64,000 nt of DNA from Rhinopomastus cyanomelas (Eukaryota > Chordata > Aves > Bucerotiformes > Rhinopomastidae), in contig VXBP01002539.1 of assembly GCA_013400115.1 (NCBI GenBank), forward strand, positions 1-64,000, given 5' to 3'. Within the stretch, counting starts at the first letter, position 1; every line of letters starts with the position of its first letter. Below the pieces are notes generated by a model that ran no database searches, had not been told where the DNA came from, and saw only the letters and a program-made list of their open reading frames with translations. The translations under genes were made by a program, and so were the position numbers. Shown here one piece after another: positions 10,420 to 23,300 of this stretch.

Positions 10420-13204
10420 CCTGAGTTTCTGTAAGAATTTCCTGTCATAAAGGTCTTTTAGTTCTCTGGCGTTAGGTCTTAAATGACATACAGTCCCCAG
10501 ATCAATTGACTTTTGCTGTCAGGTACAACCTTTGAGCAGTACTGTGTATATTTATACAAGCCAACTTCGTTTCTGGTCACCTATCAAGACATAGTAGGAA
10601 AGTTTTAACAATACACAGGGAGGTTTCAATCATGTTTTATTAACAGCTGTGAAATTCTCATGGGGTGTGTGCTTCATGGCATCCACAGACAAGCTTGAGG
10701 TTGAGCAGGAATAGGAATGTAATGCACTTGTATTGAGGTACAAAGAGGTGGGCAGATTTCAGTCCCCATTTCAGTTCAGCACAGATTGCAACAAGTATTG
10801 GGGCCATTGCCCTGAGCACACAGAGGTCTGTCAGTAGGAATCTAATGTTTCTGTAAATGTCCCGTTCCACTGATACAGCGCAAGGTCTTGTTCCCTCAAT
10901 TCCAACAGGTTACCTGAGCAGGCCAAGGTATCAACCAGGAAAAAAACCAAAGTACAGTCTGGCAAGAATAAATGGAGCAATACTTTCAACAAAACACATA
11001 ATGATTTTCTTACGTGGCAGAAAAATCTGCTAAAAAGGATTCCGCTATAGTTTTGTAAACAGAAGTGAAATCACAGATAAGTCATTAAAAATAGTAATAA
11101 AAATGTTCATTTTCTGTTGAGAAGGAAAAGCTGAAGTATTTTGGCAATATTTTGTATAACAAAGAAGAGTCACTCCACACTCAAAACCATACAAGTTTTC
11201 AACTGCTATGGGACAAGACAAGTTTCAAGGAAGGTAATACCAACCCTGCATAGTTCTGAATGGACCTACGTTAAAGTTCTGTTCTTCGAGTAAAACGGCA
11301 GTTACGGATTTATTGTGTGCCAAATTAAAAGGTTCATTTTTAAGTTGAGTAATAGATATCAAAGGCCACATCAAAGTTTGTCTTTAAGTATAACTGTATT
11401 CAGAGGCCAGAACTTTATTAAGTGATTCCTGCATTTAACTGTATTTTGCACCTCAATGTGACAAAGCAGTAGGATTGTGCCCAGATGAGGGTTCTCAATT
11501 AGTCTCCTTGTCTTTTTGTCCAAGCAAAGAGAAAAGCCAGTGTGTGCTTTTATGGCTGGGAAGCTGTTGTTAAATATACACTACCCCTTGAAACTCACTC
11601 TGCTTTCTAAGACTCCATTGTCTGACAAGAAACAGTGGGAAGCAAGATTCTCAGCAATCAAGATACAAGGGGGGAAAGAATAATCTACGTTAATAGAGAT
11701 TCTGCATAACAGTGAATAAAAACTGAGGTATGGATGTTGCTATTGGGTTTAGCTTGCATTAGGTGGGGTCTATTAGAATTCATACCTCTGATTTTATTGT
11801 TGGCATTGTTACGGTGAAGAAGCTTTCCAGTGGAGGTTTTTTGCTGGGAAAAAAGCCCTAAATGCATGTGAATGTAAAACAGCTAGAAGATGGATGTTAT
11901 GAACACCAAAATGAAGTGAAAGCTTGTGCGTAGCTGTTGCTCACGTGTTTTACATGACTCTTAAATGTGCTGCCTAAAAACAAAAAGAAATACTTAGTAT
12001 TGAGATTTTTATTAAGTGAAAAGGAAATATTAGAGAACTATTAGTTGTACAGACTAAACAAGCACAATACTATAAAACAGAATCCAATATGTGGTAGTTT
12101 TTCATAATCTAAACCACTTGCTTAATGTGTAGCGTACTCTAGGCTTAAGAAAAAGGTGAAAAAATTAAATCTGCCAGTCTCTACAAAGAAAATGAGGGGA
12201 GAATTTGGGCCGTATATGTATTATCATGGATTTAAATTTTATGCTAGCAAAGAAAATAAACTTGGAAGATTTTGTCTGCTTTTCTTAATTTTGTTTTTCT
12301 CTTGAGTTTTAATTATATCCCAGAGTGATGAGTAAAATTTGGGCCACCTGTTTTCCACTGGGCCCTTTCTAGTTTTTGTGAGTTTATAATACACCATACA
12401 AGTATTCCTCTTGGAGTTGTTTGGGAAAGCTGTTGTGAGCTAATAAAAAAAAAATAAATGAAATAACAAATGGCTGCTCTTTCTAGGTGGCAAAGAAAAG
12501 CCTATGAAAATGTTTCATGGTGGAAATCAGTGATGGTTCGTAAAGAAACTTGTTCAGTAGCACATAAAAACTTCAGGGTGCTTTAAATATGTTGTCAAAG
12601 TACGTTGTTTTAATGACCTGAATTCTATTGCTCTTATGTTGCCAGGGGTGTACTGTGAAGCTCTCAGCCTCCACAACTTGCAAGAATGGCAATCAGGATA
12701 TTGCTTAGGGTGGGAGGATTGTAATCCCCCATCCAAAATACCTCACTGGGTCGCTGAAGATGAGGGCGTGTATTTTCAGGTGATTTTGAATGCTGTCAGG
12801 CTGGACAGATAACATTCAATGGATTCCTGGTCTGTCATGCGGAAGTTTGCCTTCCCCGTTCTGTTTGAACTGTGTGTGAGTGCAGGAAACGGCTTTCCTC
12901 GGCACTCGATTGGGTGGATTCTAAGCTGCTTATGTCCAACTCAGCAAAGAAACAACTTTATCCTCTCCCAAAGTCTTCACAGAAAAGCAGACTCCTGTAC
13001 AGTCACTCACGAAAAGGAAGAACTTGATCTGCTTTTGTGAAGTTTAAGTGTCCTATGTAAGAATTCTATCAGAACCATAACCGTATTGAAAAATTACAGG
13101 GTTTTTTCTGTTTCACTCGTCTGTGTCACACTGTGGTTAGATAATAAGACATATGTTTTTGCTTTTAGACAGTAATTACTTGTGCTGAGAGTCGGGTATG
13201 ACAG
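10420..13204. other. Unique non-coding stretch
   Basis: About 2.8 kb without recognised repeats or exons. Base composition matches the surrounding intergenic or intronic DNA. Confidence 0.5.
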
Positions 13205-13972
13205 GGGTGCACTGTCAGCAAGTTTGCTGATGACACAAAGCTGGGTGGTGTTGCCGACACCCCAGCAGGCTGTGCTGCCATTCAGTGAGATCTGGACAGG
13301 CTGGAGAGCTGGGCAGACAGAAATTTAATGAGGTATAACAAGGGTAAGTGTAGTCTTGCATCTGGGCAGGAACAACACCAGGTACCAGTATAGGCTGGGA
13401 ACTGACCTGTTGCAGAGCAGTGTAGGAGAAAAGGACCTGGGGGTCCTGGGGGTCCTGGTGGACAGCAGGGTCATCATGAGCTAGCAGTGTGCTCTTGTGG
13501 ACAAGAGGGCCAACAGCATCCTGGGGTGGATTAGAAGGGGTGTGGTTAGCATATGGAGAGAGGTTGTTCTCTCCCACTACTCTGCCCTGGTCAGACCACA
13601 TCTGGAGTATTGTGTCCACTTCTGGGCTCCTCGGTTCAAGAGTGATGTGGAGCTGCAAGAGGATGGAACCAGGTTCTTCTCAGTGTCGTCTAGTGATAGG
13701 ATGAGGGGCAGTGGCAGTAAGCTGGAACATAGGAGGTTCCACATAAATGTCAGAAGGAACTTCTTCCCAGTGAGGGTGACAGAGCACTGGAACAGGCTGC
13801 CCAGGGACGTTGTGGAGTCTCCTTCACTGGAGATGTTTAAGACCTGCCTGGATGTGTTCCTGTGTGACTTGATCTAGGTGATCCTGCTGTGTCAGGGGGA
13901 TTGGACTTAGATGATCTTGTGAGGTTCCTTCCAATCACTAGTGATTCTAACGATTCTGTGATTCTATGTTGT
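13205..13972 (+). mobile_element. CR1 LINE, 3' third with an internal deletion
   Basis: The element starts just before the RT active site: S-K-F-A-D-D-T-K-L-G-G is encoded at about 13217-13249 (F-A-D-D being the CR1 form of the Y-x-D-D motif). It continues through 'aatttaatgaggtataacaagg' to the ORF2 stop near 13877, then the 3' UTR and 'attctatg' tail. Compared with the copy at 62391-63074, about 150 bases are missing at 13653/13654, between 'gagctgcaag' and 'aggatgg'. The loss keeps frame, so one frame stays open from 13497 to 13877. A 'gggggtcct' unit is duplicated at 13439-13458. Confidence 0.95.
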
Positions 13973-16252
13973 ATCTCTTGTGAAGTTAATGAGGGAAGTA
14001 TCAGTTATACTGTTATCTTTTGACAAGAGTTGGCAAGAAATTATGTAGAGCTGTCTCTGTCAACTGTTGAAATCTTCCAAGGTTTTATGTTTTTATATTT
14101 AAATGTCTGTGGGTTTGTGGTTCTTTTTTTTTTCATCTAGGAGATAATAGCAAACACCTGAAGATAGTGTTAAGGCATTTTCTTCATTCTCTGACTCCTC
14201 CTCAGTTTTGGCTGCTGCTAAAACAGCTCAGAAACTAGCATTAAGACCTAATTCCTTCACTGATGTAAAACATTACAACAATAAATACCCATGAGCTTAA
14301 ATGTGTTAAACTTATTTGAGCATTCAGTAGGGTTAGTGCATCAAAACTCACATATGTAAGGAATTTTCTCTAAGTTATAAACAAGAACTTCTCTCTATAA
14401 TAAACTCTTGATATATTCTTTCACCTTACCCCTGAAAGTAGATGGAAACCTGTTTAATCTGGATGAGCGCTAGGTAACGCTTGAGGTAACACATGTATGT
14501 TTTCTTAATTCTTACCACTTCCTGTGGTTGAGTGGTACTGTCTTTGTTTCTATATGTACAGAGCTCTTAGCTGATAATGTTACTGATCTTGGTGTGATTG
14601 CACTAAGACCCATGTCAAAGTCCTGCTGAAATCAAACAGAAGTGCCATTATTAAATTGAATTTAGTTGCTGGATTGGAAAGGCAAGCTCCCTTGAAGCCT
14701 TGGAAACAGTTACTCTCTGCAATGAAGACATCTGATTTAGAGCTATTAATCTAATCTCCTTTTATGTCAATTGGGAGGCAAAAGAAATCAAAGGCATGCA
14801 TAAACAATAAGTGTAGCATGTCTGATAACAATCAAATATGAAATTGTATTGATCATTTGCCTCCTATACATTCTGTACCCTCTGACTATCAAAGGACCAC
14901 AGAATAGTTACCCCGAAGAAGTCCATGTTACATACATTGGAAGCTCTGTTGTTTTCACAGCTAAGCATCCTATTGAAATTAGATTACCTGTCTGGCTGTG
15001 CAAATATTTGTTTTCTCTTGTTTTTCTGACCTGCCCTGAAACTCAGTTTCTATATAAAGTTGGATTTTTATTTGTTTTACATATTTTATTTGGAATACAT
15101 AAAAAGTGCATACTCCTAATACTTCCTTGTTTTTCTTCCTGAAGAGAATAAAAACTGTTTTAGGAAAAGAAGATTACAGATTAATTTGTGTTGAATACAG
15201 ACAACTGGAGTCTACCTAGCAGGAGTGAAAGAGGGTTAATATATAGTTGTTGATGTCATGGTAAAAATACCATCTCGTATAGCACACACAAAGAGCTCAC
15301 TGGAGCATTCAGGTATGAAGAGTCAATCTGAATGCCTGCTGGAGGACTAAGTACTGGTGCCTCTGGGATATTTAATACATGCCTTGCATTTTCTCGTTTT
15401 AGCAGTTCATATGAGCTATATCTAACCCCTAGGGTTTATAGAGGGGAGGTACGTTCTAACTATCGAGTTTGAAGATTAACAGTCTTTTGAATTAGTTGAT
15501 ATCCCAAATGCCTTTGCCTTTATATGAGGTGTTTTTATTGCTCCATAGTTAAAGTTCCACTCGGTTGCATAAGTGATTAGTTAATCAGCTATATCCAGCT
15601 GATATACGTTGTGCCAACAAATCCAGTTCCTTTTAACCCTGACATTGTTTCTGTTTCATTTCCTGGCTGTCATGTGTAAACTTAGTGATATTTTCAGAAG
15701 TGTTTCATGCTAAAGAATTAATATCTGTTAACTAACAAACCCCTCTGCAAGCAAATCTGGGGAGGGAGGAAGGTTTGGGAGCGATGATTGAGTTCTTGTT
15801 ACATCTTCATCATTGGCCTGCTCAACGTAAGTTGATGCTGATAAAGAGTTTGCAGAGGCTATGAATGTTGACTTCACCCTCTTGTGCTTCTCAGCACTGT
15901 AATGAGGCCATAAGGCTGTTTCGTGAGGGCTTTCTCTGCAAGAGTTTTTGACTCTTTCTGCTTTAGAAGACTGGTTTGGGGAGAAACAAAAATAAATGAC
16001 TACTTCTTTCTAATCTCAGTACCTTTGCAAGTGATCTTTCTGTCATGGTAAAACTTAACGTACCTGATTCACTGAGTCCCAGTATAGGGTGAGGAACAGA
16101 GGCAGCAAGTAACTTTCTAAACTTAAAATTACTTTGTGTGTTTACAAGTCACAGTTCAGAAACAATCTTCAAAATGTAAGAATACATGCTTTAAACAATT
16201 ACAGATCATACTAAACAGTGATCAGTGGTTGCCACCACCTACCAAATCCAAA
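13973..16252. other. Unique non-coding stretch
   Basis: About 2.3 kb with no recognised element. An open frame of 97 codons at 14849-15142 is hydrophobic but has no splice or promoter context, so I treat it as chance. Confidence 0.5.
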
Positions 16253-16628
16253 GTGGGTCTCTTTAGCTTGGAGAAGAGGAGACTGAGGGGTGACCTCATT
16301 AATGTCTATAAATATTTGAGGGGTGGGTGTCGGGAAGATGGAGCTGGGCTCCTCTCAGTGTCATGTAGTGATAGGACGAGGGGCAATGGTTGTAAGCTGG
16401 AACACAGGAGGTTCCACATCAACCTGAGAAGGAACTTCTTCACGGTGAGGGTGACGGAGCACTGGAACAGGCTGCCCAGGGGGGTTGTGGAGTCTCCCTC
16501 ACTGGAGATATTCAAGACCCGCCTGGATGTGTTCCTGTGTGACTTGGTTTAGGTGATCCTGCTGTGTCAGGGGGATTGGACTGGATGATCTTTCGAGGTC
16601 CCTTCCAATCCATAGAGATTCTATGATC
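16253..16628 (+). mobile_element. CR1 LINE, 5'-truncated 3' end
   Basis: The copy encodes the ORF2 C-terminus without interruption from 'ctctttagcttggagaagagg' to the stop at 16552 (C-terminal residues D-V-F-L-C-D-L-V). The 3' UTR ('ggggattggactggatgatctt', 'gaggtcccttccaatcc') and a short 'attctatgat' tail follow. It is one of the better preserved CR1 tails here, close in sequence to 62719-63074. Confidence 0.95.
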
Positions 16629-19600
16629 TTGCTATGTTCTTTAAACATAAAAAAAATAGTGACTATCACAGCCTGGTTTTCATTTAATTGATAACTGAGG
16701 TTGGTGGTAAGCTACAGTGACTAAAAATAAGCCTCCTTCATCTGCAAACACAGATTACTTGCCTCAAAGATTTTTAGTACTTTGCTGAAAAAGTGCTATT
16801 GCTTTTGGATACATCACAAAACACAAGGAAGCTGCAGTAAGCAAGCTAGCTTTTGAAAGGATAAATGGACGTGCGCTCGAAATCTATGTTTAGAATTGTG
16901 CAGTTTGCCAGTAAATCCTGAGGAGTGAGAAGTGATGAAAGTGGTCCTTTTTGGCTTTATGGTCTATGATGCTGCGCTTCAGGATCACAGAACATGGAAG
17001 ACTTGTTTTTCTAATAAAGGCACTTAAACTAATTATTGACATCTTGGATTCTGGTGAAGAGTGAACAGGAGAATTAGAAAGGGTTTGATACCTGAAACTA
17101 TTCTGCTAATAATGTGGGGGTCTTTGCCCTATAGTTATCTCAGACTCAATTTAAGTTAATTTATTTAATGGAATTTCAAAGAATGCTTAATTGTTTGAGC
17201 GTTGTCTGATCTGCAGCTCTGTGTGGAACTTACAAAACGTTGTGATGATGTGATGAAATGTTTGGCAAAAGAGATAAGTTCTCCCAAAACCAGAATTTGG
17301 GGTTAAGAGCACTTTTGTATCTGAAGAATCTAGAAAGGAAAAAAAGACAATTAAAAAACCCTGCAGTTCATTAGATTGTATGAATTAATGTAGCTTGAGC
17401 AAACTCTGTGAGGCGAGTAGGAGTTGAGCTTTTCATGTGACCCGAGGGGGAAAAAAAACAAAGATGTGTTTTCACTGGGGAAAATGATGTTACTTGCAAT
17501 ATTCTCTACAGCAGCATCAGTTAAATTGTTTAAAACATAGTACAAGCCCTTTCACTGGGCCTCTACAGCTTTTTATATCAGTAAAGTGTATTGACCAAAC
17601 ATCCTCAAAATTACTAATATGCAGAAGGCCTTGGATAGCCAAGAGGCCTCTTCAGCATCACAAAAACATAAGATCCAATTTGGTTTTTTCCTACTTCATT
17701 ATTTATTTTAGGTCGTCTCAGATCACCAACTATGATCTTAAATGCATCATTTATGAATTCATGAGTGCTGAGAAGCAGTGTGAAACACTTACAAGCTCCT
17801 TTGTAAGTGTGCAAGGAACGTCTTAAAAAGAAATAAAGGAAAAAGCTATAATGATTTTCACTACAATGTTACTTCATCATAAAAGTCACTTTGACTTCTA
17901 TGACCGTTTTCAAACCTATGATATCAAAGAGCACAGAAAGAAATTGGGCATGTTTAATCAAAAGTCCTTGCATGTGTATAATTTGGGATGGGTTTTTTAT
18001 CTTTTCTCCTGGAGGCTTTCACATGTGTCATATAAACAGACACTCCTCTCTTTGCCCAGGGTTCTGCAAACCTGTACTAACATCTCTGCTCTGTGATAAT
18101 GGTACTTTTTTTTAATTCAAGAAAGCAGTCTCCTTTTGGTCTCTAAAGAAGGTTCTGCTAGATACAGCCACCCGTGGGTCAGTCTGTAGGAGTCCCGGCC
18201 ACATAGTAGGCAGCTCATGTTTTACTCATGATTTATTGATATCCTTTACTCGGCGAAATTGCAGAGAGGAGGCATTTCAGTTAGCAAATTTAAAACTTTA
18301 TACAAATGCATACTTCTAAATAGACTAATGCAGCTTGTTCAATTGGATAGTGATTTCTAACCTCAAATGTACTTATCTACCAAATATTCTTCTTGCTGAC
18401 CAAGAGACTTGTTGGTGCTATGGGAAAAACCCCGCAAGCTGCTTACATGTTGGCACCTATAAATATACTGAAGGGCACTGCATCAAAATCTTTCACCATG
18501 ATAATCTATATTGTTGTATTAATTAAGGTTAAAGGTTAAGACATTAACCAGGGCTCTGTGCAGCTTTTCAATTTGAATCAGAGACAGTCAATATAATAAT
18601 GGCTGAAAAGGCAAAGCATTTCTGAATTATGGTGATGTATGTAAACAACAGGCACACTGTAATTATTAGACATTAGACAAATATTTACAGGGAGATTAAC
18701 TTTTTTGGCATTTTACGCCGTGTGAAGTATCTTACTACTTGCATCTTGTTGCTCATACCACATCTTCTGAGACTGCATTCATTGCACACACAACTCAGAG
18801 TTAACTAGTATAGATGCAACAATTTTATCCATATGCTTATTCTGGCAGGGTACAAGTGTATTGCTAACATATTCCTATGGCTGCTTAATGTCCCACCCTT
18901 GGACAATAAAATGCAATAACTTGAGATTGCTAACTTTACATGATCTTTCTGGGCATTCTGCATTGTAATGGGCTCAGCTTGTGGAGGAAACACTTCCTCT
19001 TTGGCTGTCACAGTCAATTGACTGCTATCTTAACATTCCACTTTTTGCTTAAAAAAAGCAGTCAGATATCTTCTACACATGCTAATGTGTCCTCAAGTCT
19101 CCAAAGTATGACAAAGGCAGAATCCTGTTCTGCTGCTGCAAGGTGCTAGTTTCCAGCATATTAATGTTTAAGTACAAATTGCTCCTAAGCTGGTGCTGAT
19201 AGAGATGAAGCATGTGTTAGTACAGCAGCTCTCTCTTAATTCTGATGGAAGTCTTAGGACTATTGTTTGATTTGCATTTCTTAAAAAATCAGAAAATGCA
19301 AAGGCACTGCACATATCTACCTTCTTTTTCTCCAGCTTTCAGGTAGAGGCTTGAAAAGACCATTTCCACTTGAATAAAATACAGAAGTAAAAAATAATTT
19401 GTGGAGTATGCTGTATTGCTGTTCCCTGTAGGCTGTGCATTTGAACTTGTCTGCCATTGTTATGATAGCTGTGCCCCTCATCTGATTTCTAAAGGTTAGT
19501 CTGTGTTATCTTTATCTCTACAGAGATTTCCTACGAAGGATCATGACATGGTTCAGTGATCACAGGAGGGTTTTTCCTTCTACAATTTGTAATATTAAAA

Positions 19601-20689
19601 AATACCAGAAGATTACTGTATGGACTTTATCTGTGTCCTTTTAGTATGTACAAAGAATAGCACAATTGTGGTTGTGCATTGATGTGCAGTGATATGAAAC
19701 ATGAGCAGGATTTGAAAAGGTAGCCCTGCCACAAGGAACCTATGAAAAAAGAGCTCATATGCGTCAGATACAGTATTCTGGTAATGTCCTTTGGCACTAG
19801 TTTTGGTCTCTGAATACGGTGATTAATTAACAAATAACTGTGAAAAACTCCGTTAATAATTTGATTTTGTTTGTTTATTGCACTGGGATCTGAGAGCATC
19901 AAAACACAGTTTGTTAAATCTGTACTTGAGCAATGGTTACCTTTGAGTACCAGCAATTCCCAGTGAGTCTCTGCAGGAGTTTAGATCTTTAAGTGACAAA
20001 CAGTGTAATTTAAAGTCAAACGATTGTTTAAACTTGCAGCCAAAATGAAGTAAGCAAGTATTGTGGTTTTCTTCGTGATTCGCCCATTGCAGGCATCGAA
20101 GCTTAACCCTGGAGAAGTTATGTCACGGTGTATATGGACAGCAGTGTTTTGGTGTTGTGTTTATATTTGGAATCGGGCTCTTCTTGAAAAAAGTATGTTT
20201 AATACCCGAAGAATATTTTCAATGTGTAATACTTAAATATTCTTTAAAAGTTCTAGGAAGAGTATAATTGTACCTACACAGGATGTGCATTGATCTGTTT
20301 AAAGAGTTCTGAAAAGAAGTACGGCTTCAATGATAGTTATATTTATAAATCAAAAGCGTCCATGAAAAATTTGCACTGAGGAGAATAGTGTCTTTCGGAT
20401 TAGCGGACATCAACTTTTCGCTTCAGGCAAAGCGACTGAGTTCTGATTTGAGGTGGTAATGACAGAAACTCTTAATGCGATCTGACACTGAGCCCATTAA
20501 CATTAATGTTGCTATGTCATAATTTAATTGGAGTGTGAACAAGAAGTCTGATGCAGCGCTCACATGCCTCTGTGCTGCTTGGTTCTGACTGCTCATCATA
20601 GCTTTCCTTTTTCCTCTCTGCAGGTGTAAAACAGACTAAACCTGCTGCAGTGTGTGTTAACAGGCCTAACATATCTGAAGTTAGGTATT
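16629..20689. other. Long unique non-coding stretch
   Basis: About 4 kb with no recognised transposon or exon. The part near 18480-18720 is unusually free of low-complexity sequence and could be a conserved non-coding element, but conservation cannot be judged from one sequence. Confidence 0.5.
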
Positions 20690-21080
20690 TAACGGCAGCG
20701 CGATCCTGCAGTTAGCAGTCTCTGCGGCCGTCGTGTATTTCCTTCCGTGTTCAGAGTAATTTGGCAAGGCTTTGTCCTGTCACAGATTGGTTTAGTGTGT
20801 GTGCGCTGCGTGACTGTTGTGACCTCTGAAAAACTGTTGGTTTTTCAGAACCAGGGCAGTAGTGGTGATGGAACTGTCTTCTCGTGTGCATTTGTCAGGG
20901 CCCTGGCCGCGGGCAGGGCCTAAAGCTGAGATCAGCTCTACTGAGAGGAACACGACGTACGAAAGAGAACGCTCACTAATTCCTGCGGGAGAGAAGTCGC
21001 TCAGAGGCTAGCTTACCTGCGCTGGGAGCAGGACACGCCGGCCGCTCACTCTGTCAGCAGAACAGGTAGATAGGTAGCGG
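20690..21080. promoter_or_regulatory. Small CpG-rich patch, possible promoter or first exon
   Basis: I count 23 CpG dinucleotides in about 390 bases, against roughly one per hundred bases in the flanks. On the minus strand the patch holds a near-consensus splice donor, GCAG|GTAAGC, with the exon edge at 21017. On the plus strand there is a weaker donor, AACAG|GTAGAT, at about 21064. CpG islands with donors are typical of vertebrate transcription starts. No TATA box or open coding exon is evident, so the transcript, if any, might begin with a 5' UTR or be non-coding. Confidence 0.4.
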
Positions 21081-22119
21081 TACTACAGGCCACTTTGTTA
21101 CTAGTCACTTGGCTCTGTTCTGGATTATTGTGCACAGCTGTGTTTGTTCTGCAGCTGATTTGGAAGTGCTCAGCACCCAGAGAGAGCTCGTTGCTTACTG
21201 CATCGCAACTCAGTGCCAAAAATTAGACTTGGTGGATCTGCCTGCTGGTGGATCTCTCTGTTGTGAGGGTGTGCTCTGGGTTTCCCTTCACACGTTCGGT
21301 TTGCCTTTCATGTTACCGGCATGGTTTTCTTTCAGTCGCTGTGTGCTCTGTGTTTTCTTCTCCGGACGAGGTGCTGCGCTGCCTGGCACACTGTTAGTGA
21401 TTGTTCCACGGCGTCTTTTCCCACAAGCGTACTTGCCTAAATCCAGATGCTCAGGGCTCAAAGATAACGTGGTGTTTTGTTCTAGTTCATTGATATCAAC
21501 AGTTCATAAAATACACTTTGAGTATTTATGCAAGAAGACCTAAACCTGTCAGAGGCTCTGATGGTAAGGTGTGAGCAGGGAAAAAGCTGGATAAAGTTAG
21601 GGACCTCTGCTAGTATTACCTGAATAACGTGGGTTACACTTAATTTCACTGAGGAGAAGACGTAAGTCTGTGTGGTCCTGAAGCACAGTGGATTACATAG
21701 TTCTAGTGCATCTTTTATGAGTAGCATTTCTGGGATAACGTTGTGAGTACAACATTTTATTGCTGACCCTGTGTTCATGTGATTTACTACCATGTATTCC
21801 TGTGTCCAGATTTGATCTGCTGTTTGGTTCCCATGGTGGTAGATCTGAAACAAAGGCATTTTACTTCTAAATGCTGCTGCTCCTGTTGCTTCTCGACCGT
21901 GGAGGGTGGCATATACTGAGCTGAAGCCACAGACGATCAGAGAGAAAACATTGATCAATTTTTCCCAAGATCAGCAGTCTGATGGCAGTAACTGCAGATC
22001 TTGAAGATATGATGCTCTGGGGAGATGGCTCTGTGAATGTGGCTGGACATTGCAGGGAGCAGGCCACAGGGAGACGGGATTCGTCATAGCATGAAACTTT
22101 GCTGCTCTCTGTTTGATAC
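21081..22119. other. Non-coding stretch with overlapping chance ORFs
   Basis: A plus-strand frame (21109-21543, 144 codons) and a minus-strand frame (21482-21958, 158 codons, the longest in the window) are open here. Neither shows a recognisable domain, and the two overlap tail to tail. Moderate CpG content continues from the patch upstream, which lowers stop-codon frequency and may explain both. Confidence 0.4.
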
Positions 22120-23300
22120 TGTCACGAGTTCAAACCAAACAGAAATAGAAAGGATGAGGTGGGGTTTCTGATAGAACTTACCAGACTATGGAGCAACTTA
22201 GAGAAAACAAAAGGGGTTTATTAAATCTGTGACTATGTACGGAAAGAAGACAAAGCCCAAGCAAGTTCAAACACACAAACCAGATACCTCCATCATAATG
22301 CCATTTCATACATTAGCAAAGAATTCTGTAAGCAGTCTTTGTCTTTCCACTGGGGTCCTTGTGACAGGGGACACGCACACAAACACACGCTGAACGGCGC
22401 AAAGGAGAGGGCCACCCTTTGCCACCTCAGCTCCCCCATTTTTCCCAAAATGTCTTCCAAAGATTTAAGAGTTACAAGTCCTTTCAGCTCAATTCTCCTG
22501 CTTACTCAAAACATCTCTGGTCTTTCTCAGCGGCAAAATGACAGTTTCTCCTCCTGCTGTTCAGTCAGTCAAGATGGTGACAGCCACATGGCCAGTCATG
22601 TGGTGAGAACACAATGACAGTGGCCACATGGCCACATTCAGCAGGGACCTTCCTTCTCCTCAGGGCTTTGGGTTCTCCCTCTTTAAAGTTCTCTCACCAT
22701 CTGACATCTCGGGCCCTGTTCACTGTTCAAATCTACAACGGTGGTTTCCTCATGGCGTGGGCAGGGGAAGGGCTTTCTGTCAGCACAGTGCGGCTCAATT
22801 TAGCACGGCAGCGGTGAGGTGCAGCATGCTGCCACCATAAACTTGAGCACCACTGCTGTTGGTGCAGTGCTTCAGCTTGGCTGGGACTGCAGGTGGCTGA
22901 GGTCTGGGAACGTGGCACTGCTGTTGCGTCCAACCCAACTCCCAGCAAGGACAAAAAGGCACAGAAAAAAAAAAAAAAGGGGNCCCCCCCCCCCCAGCCA
23001 TCATTTTTCCGTGTGCAGGGTACATGGAAACACCCCCTTGCTCCCTTCTCTAAGCCAAGCACAAACTCCCTTTTGAAGAAGCCCCCCACAGCCTTGGTCT
23101 CTTGGGCACCTTCAGAGAGCCTGTGAGGAGATGGAGGCTTTTTCTTCCCAGATAGTCCACATTAAGGAAAAGAATAGGGAGACCCAAACAGCAGTTAAGT
23201 GCTGCCTGGGGTGAGGGGTTTCTTTCTGCCTCCCAAGATAGTATTTTTTGGGAAAAGAAGAGGAAACGAAAGGTGATACCCAGAATCTATTTTCCTAACA
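22120..23300 (-). mobile_element. Probable solo LTR of an endogenous retrovirus
   Basis: Read on the minus strand, the block opens with TGTTAGGAAAATAG and closes with GAACTCGTGACA, the TG...CA ends of an LTR. A polyadenylation signal (AATAAA, plus-strand positions 22217-22222) followed by a CCCCTTTTGTTTTC stretch lies about 97 bases before the 3' end, as expected for R-U5. Length about 1.18 kb. No retroviral gag, pol or env coding sequence is seen on either side, so a solo LTR is the simplest reading. I could not find a clear target-site duplication. A gap (N at 22983) sits between an A14G4 tract and a C12 tract inside it. Confidence 0.6.
22983..22983. other. Single-N assembly gap in a homopolymer context
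   Basis: One N lies between AAAA...GGGG and a run of 12 C. The true length and content are unknown. Confidence 0.9.

Noticed and set aside
13215..13658. 147-codon minus-strand ORF
   Set aside because: It is the antisense shadow of a plus-strand CR1.
21109..21543. 144-codon plus-strand ORF next to the CpG patch as a coding exon
   Set aside because: Cysteine- and leucine-rich with no recognisable domain. It starts at an ordinary ATG without supporting context and ends arbitrarily.
21482..21958. Longest ORF in the window (158 codons, minus strand) as a gene
   Set aside because: No domain character, no splice or promoter signals assigned to it, and it overlaps an opposite-strand chance ORF in a locally CpG-richer area where stops are rarer.
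22733..23126. ORFs spanning the N at 22983
   Set aside because: They read through homopolymers and an unknown base within LTR-like sequence.
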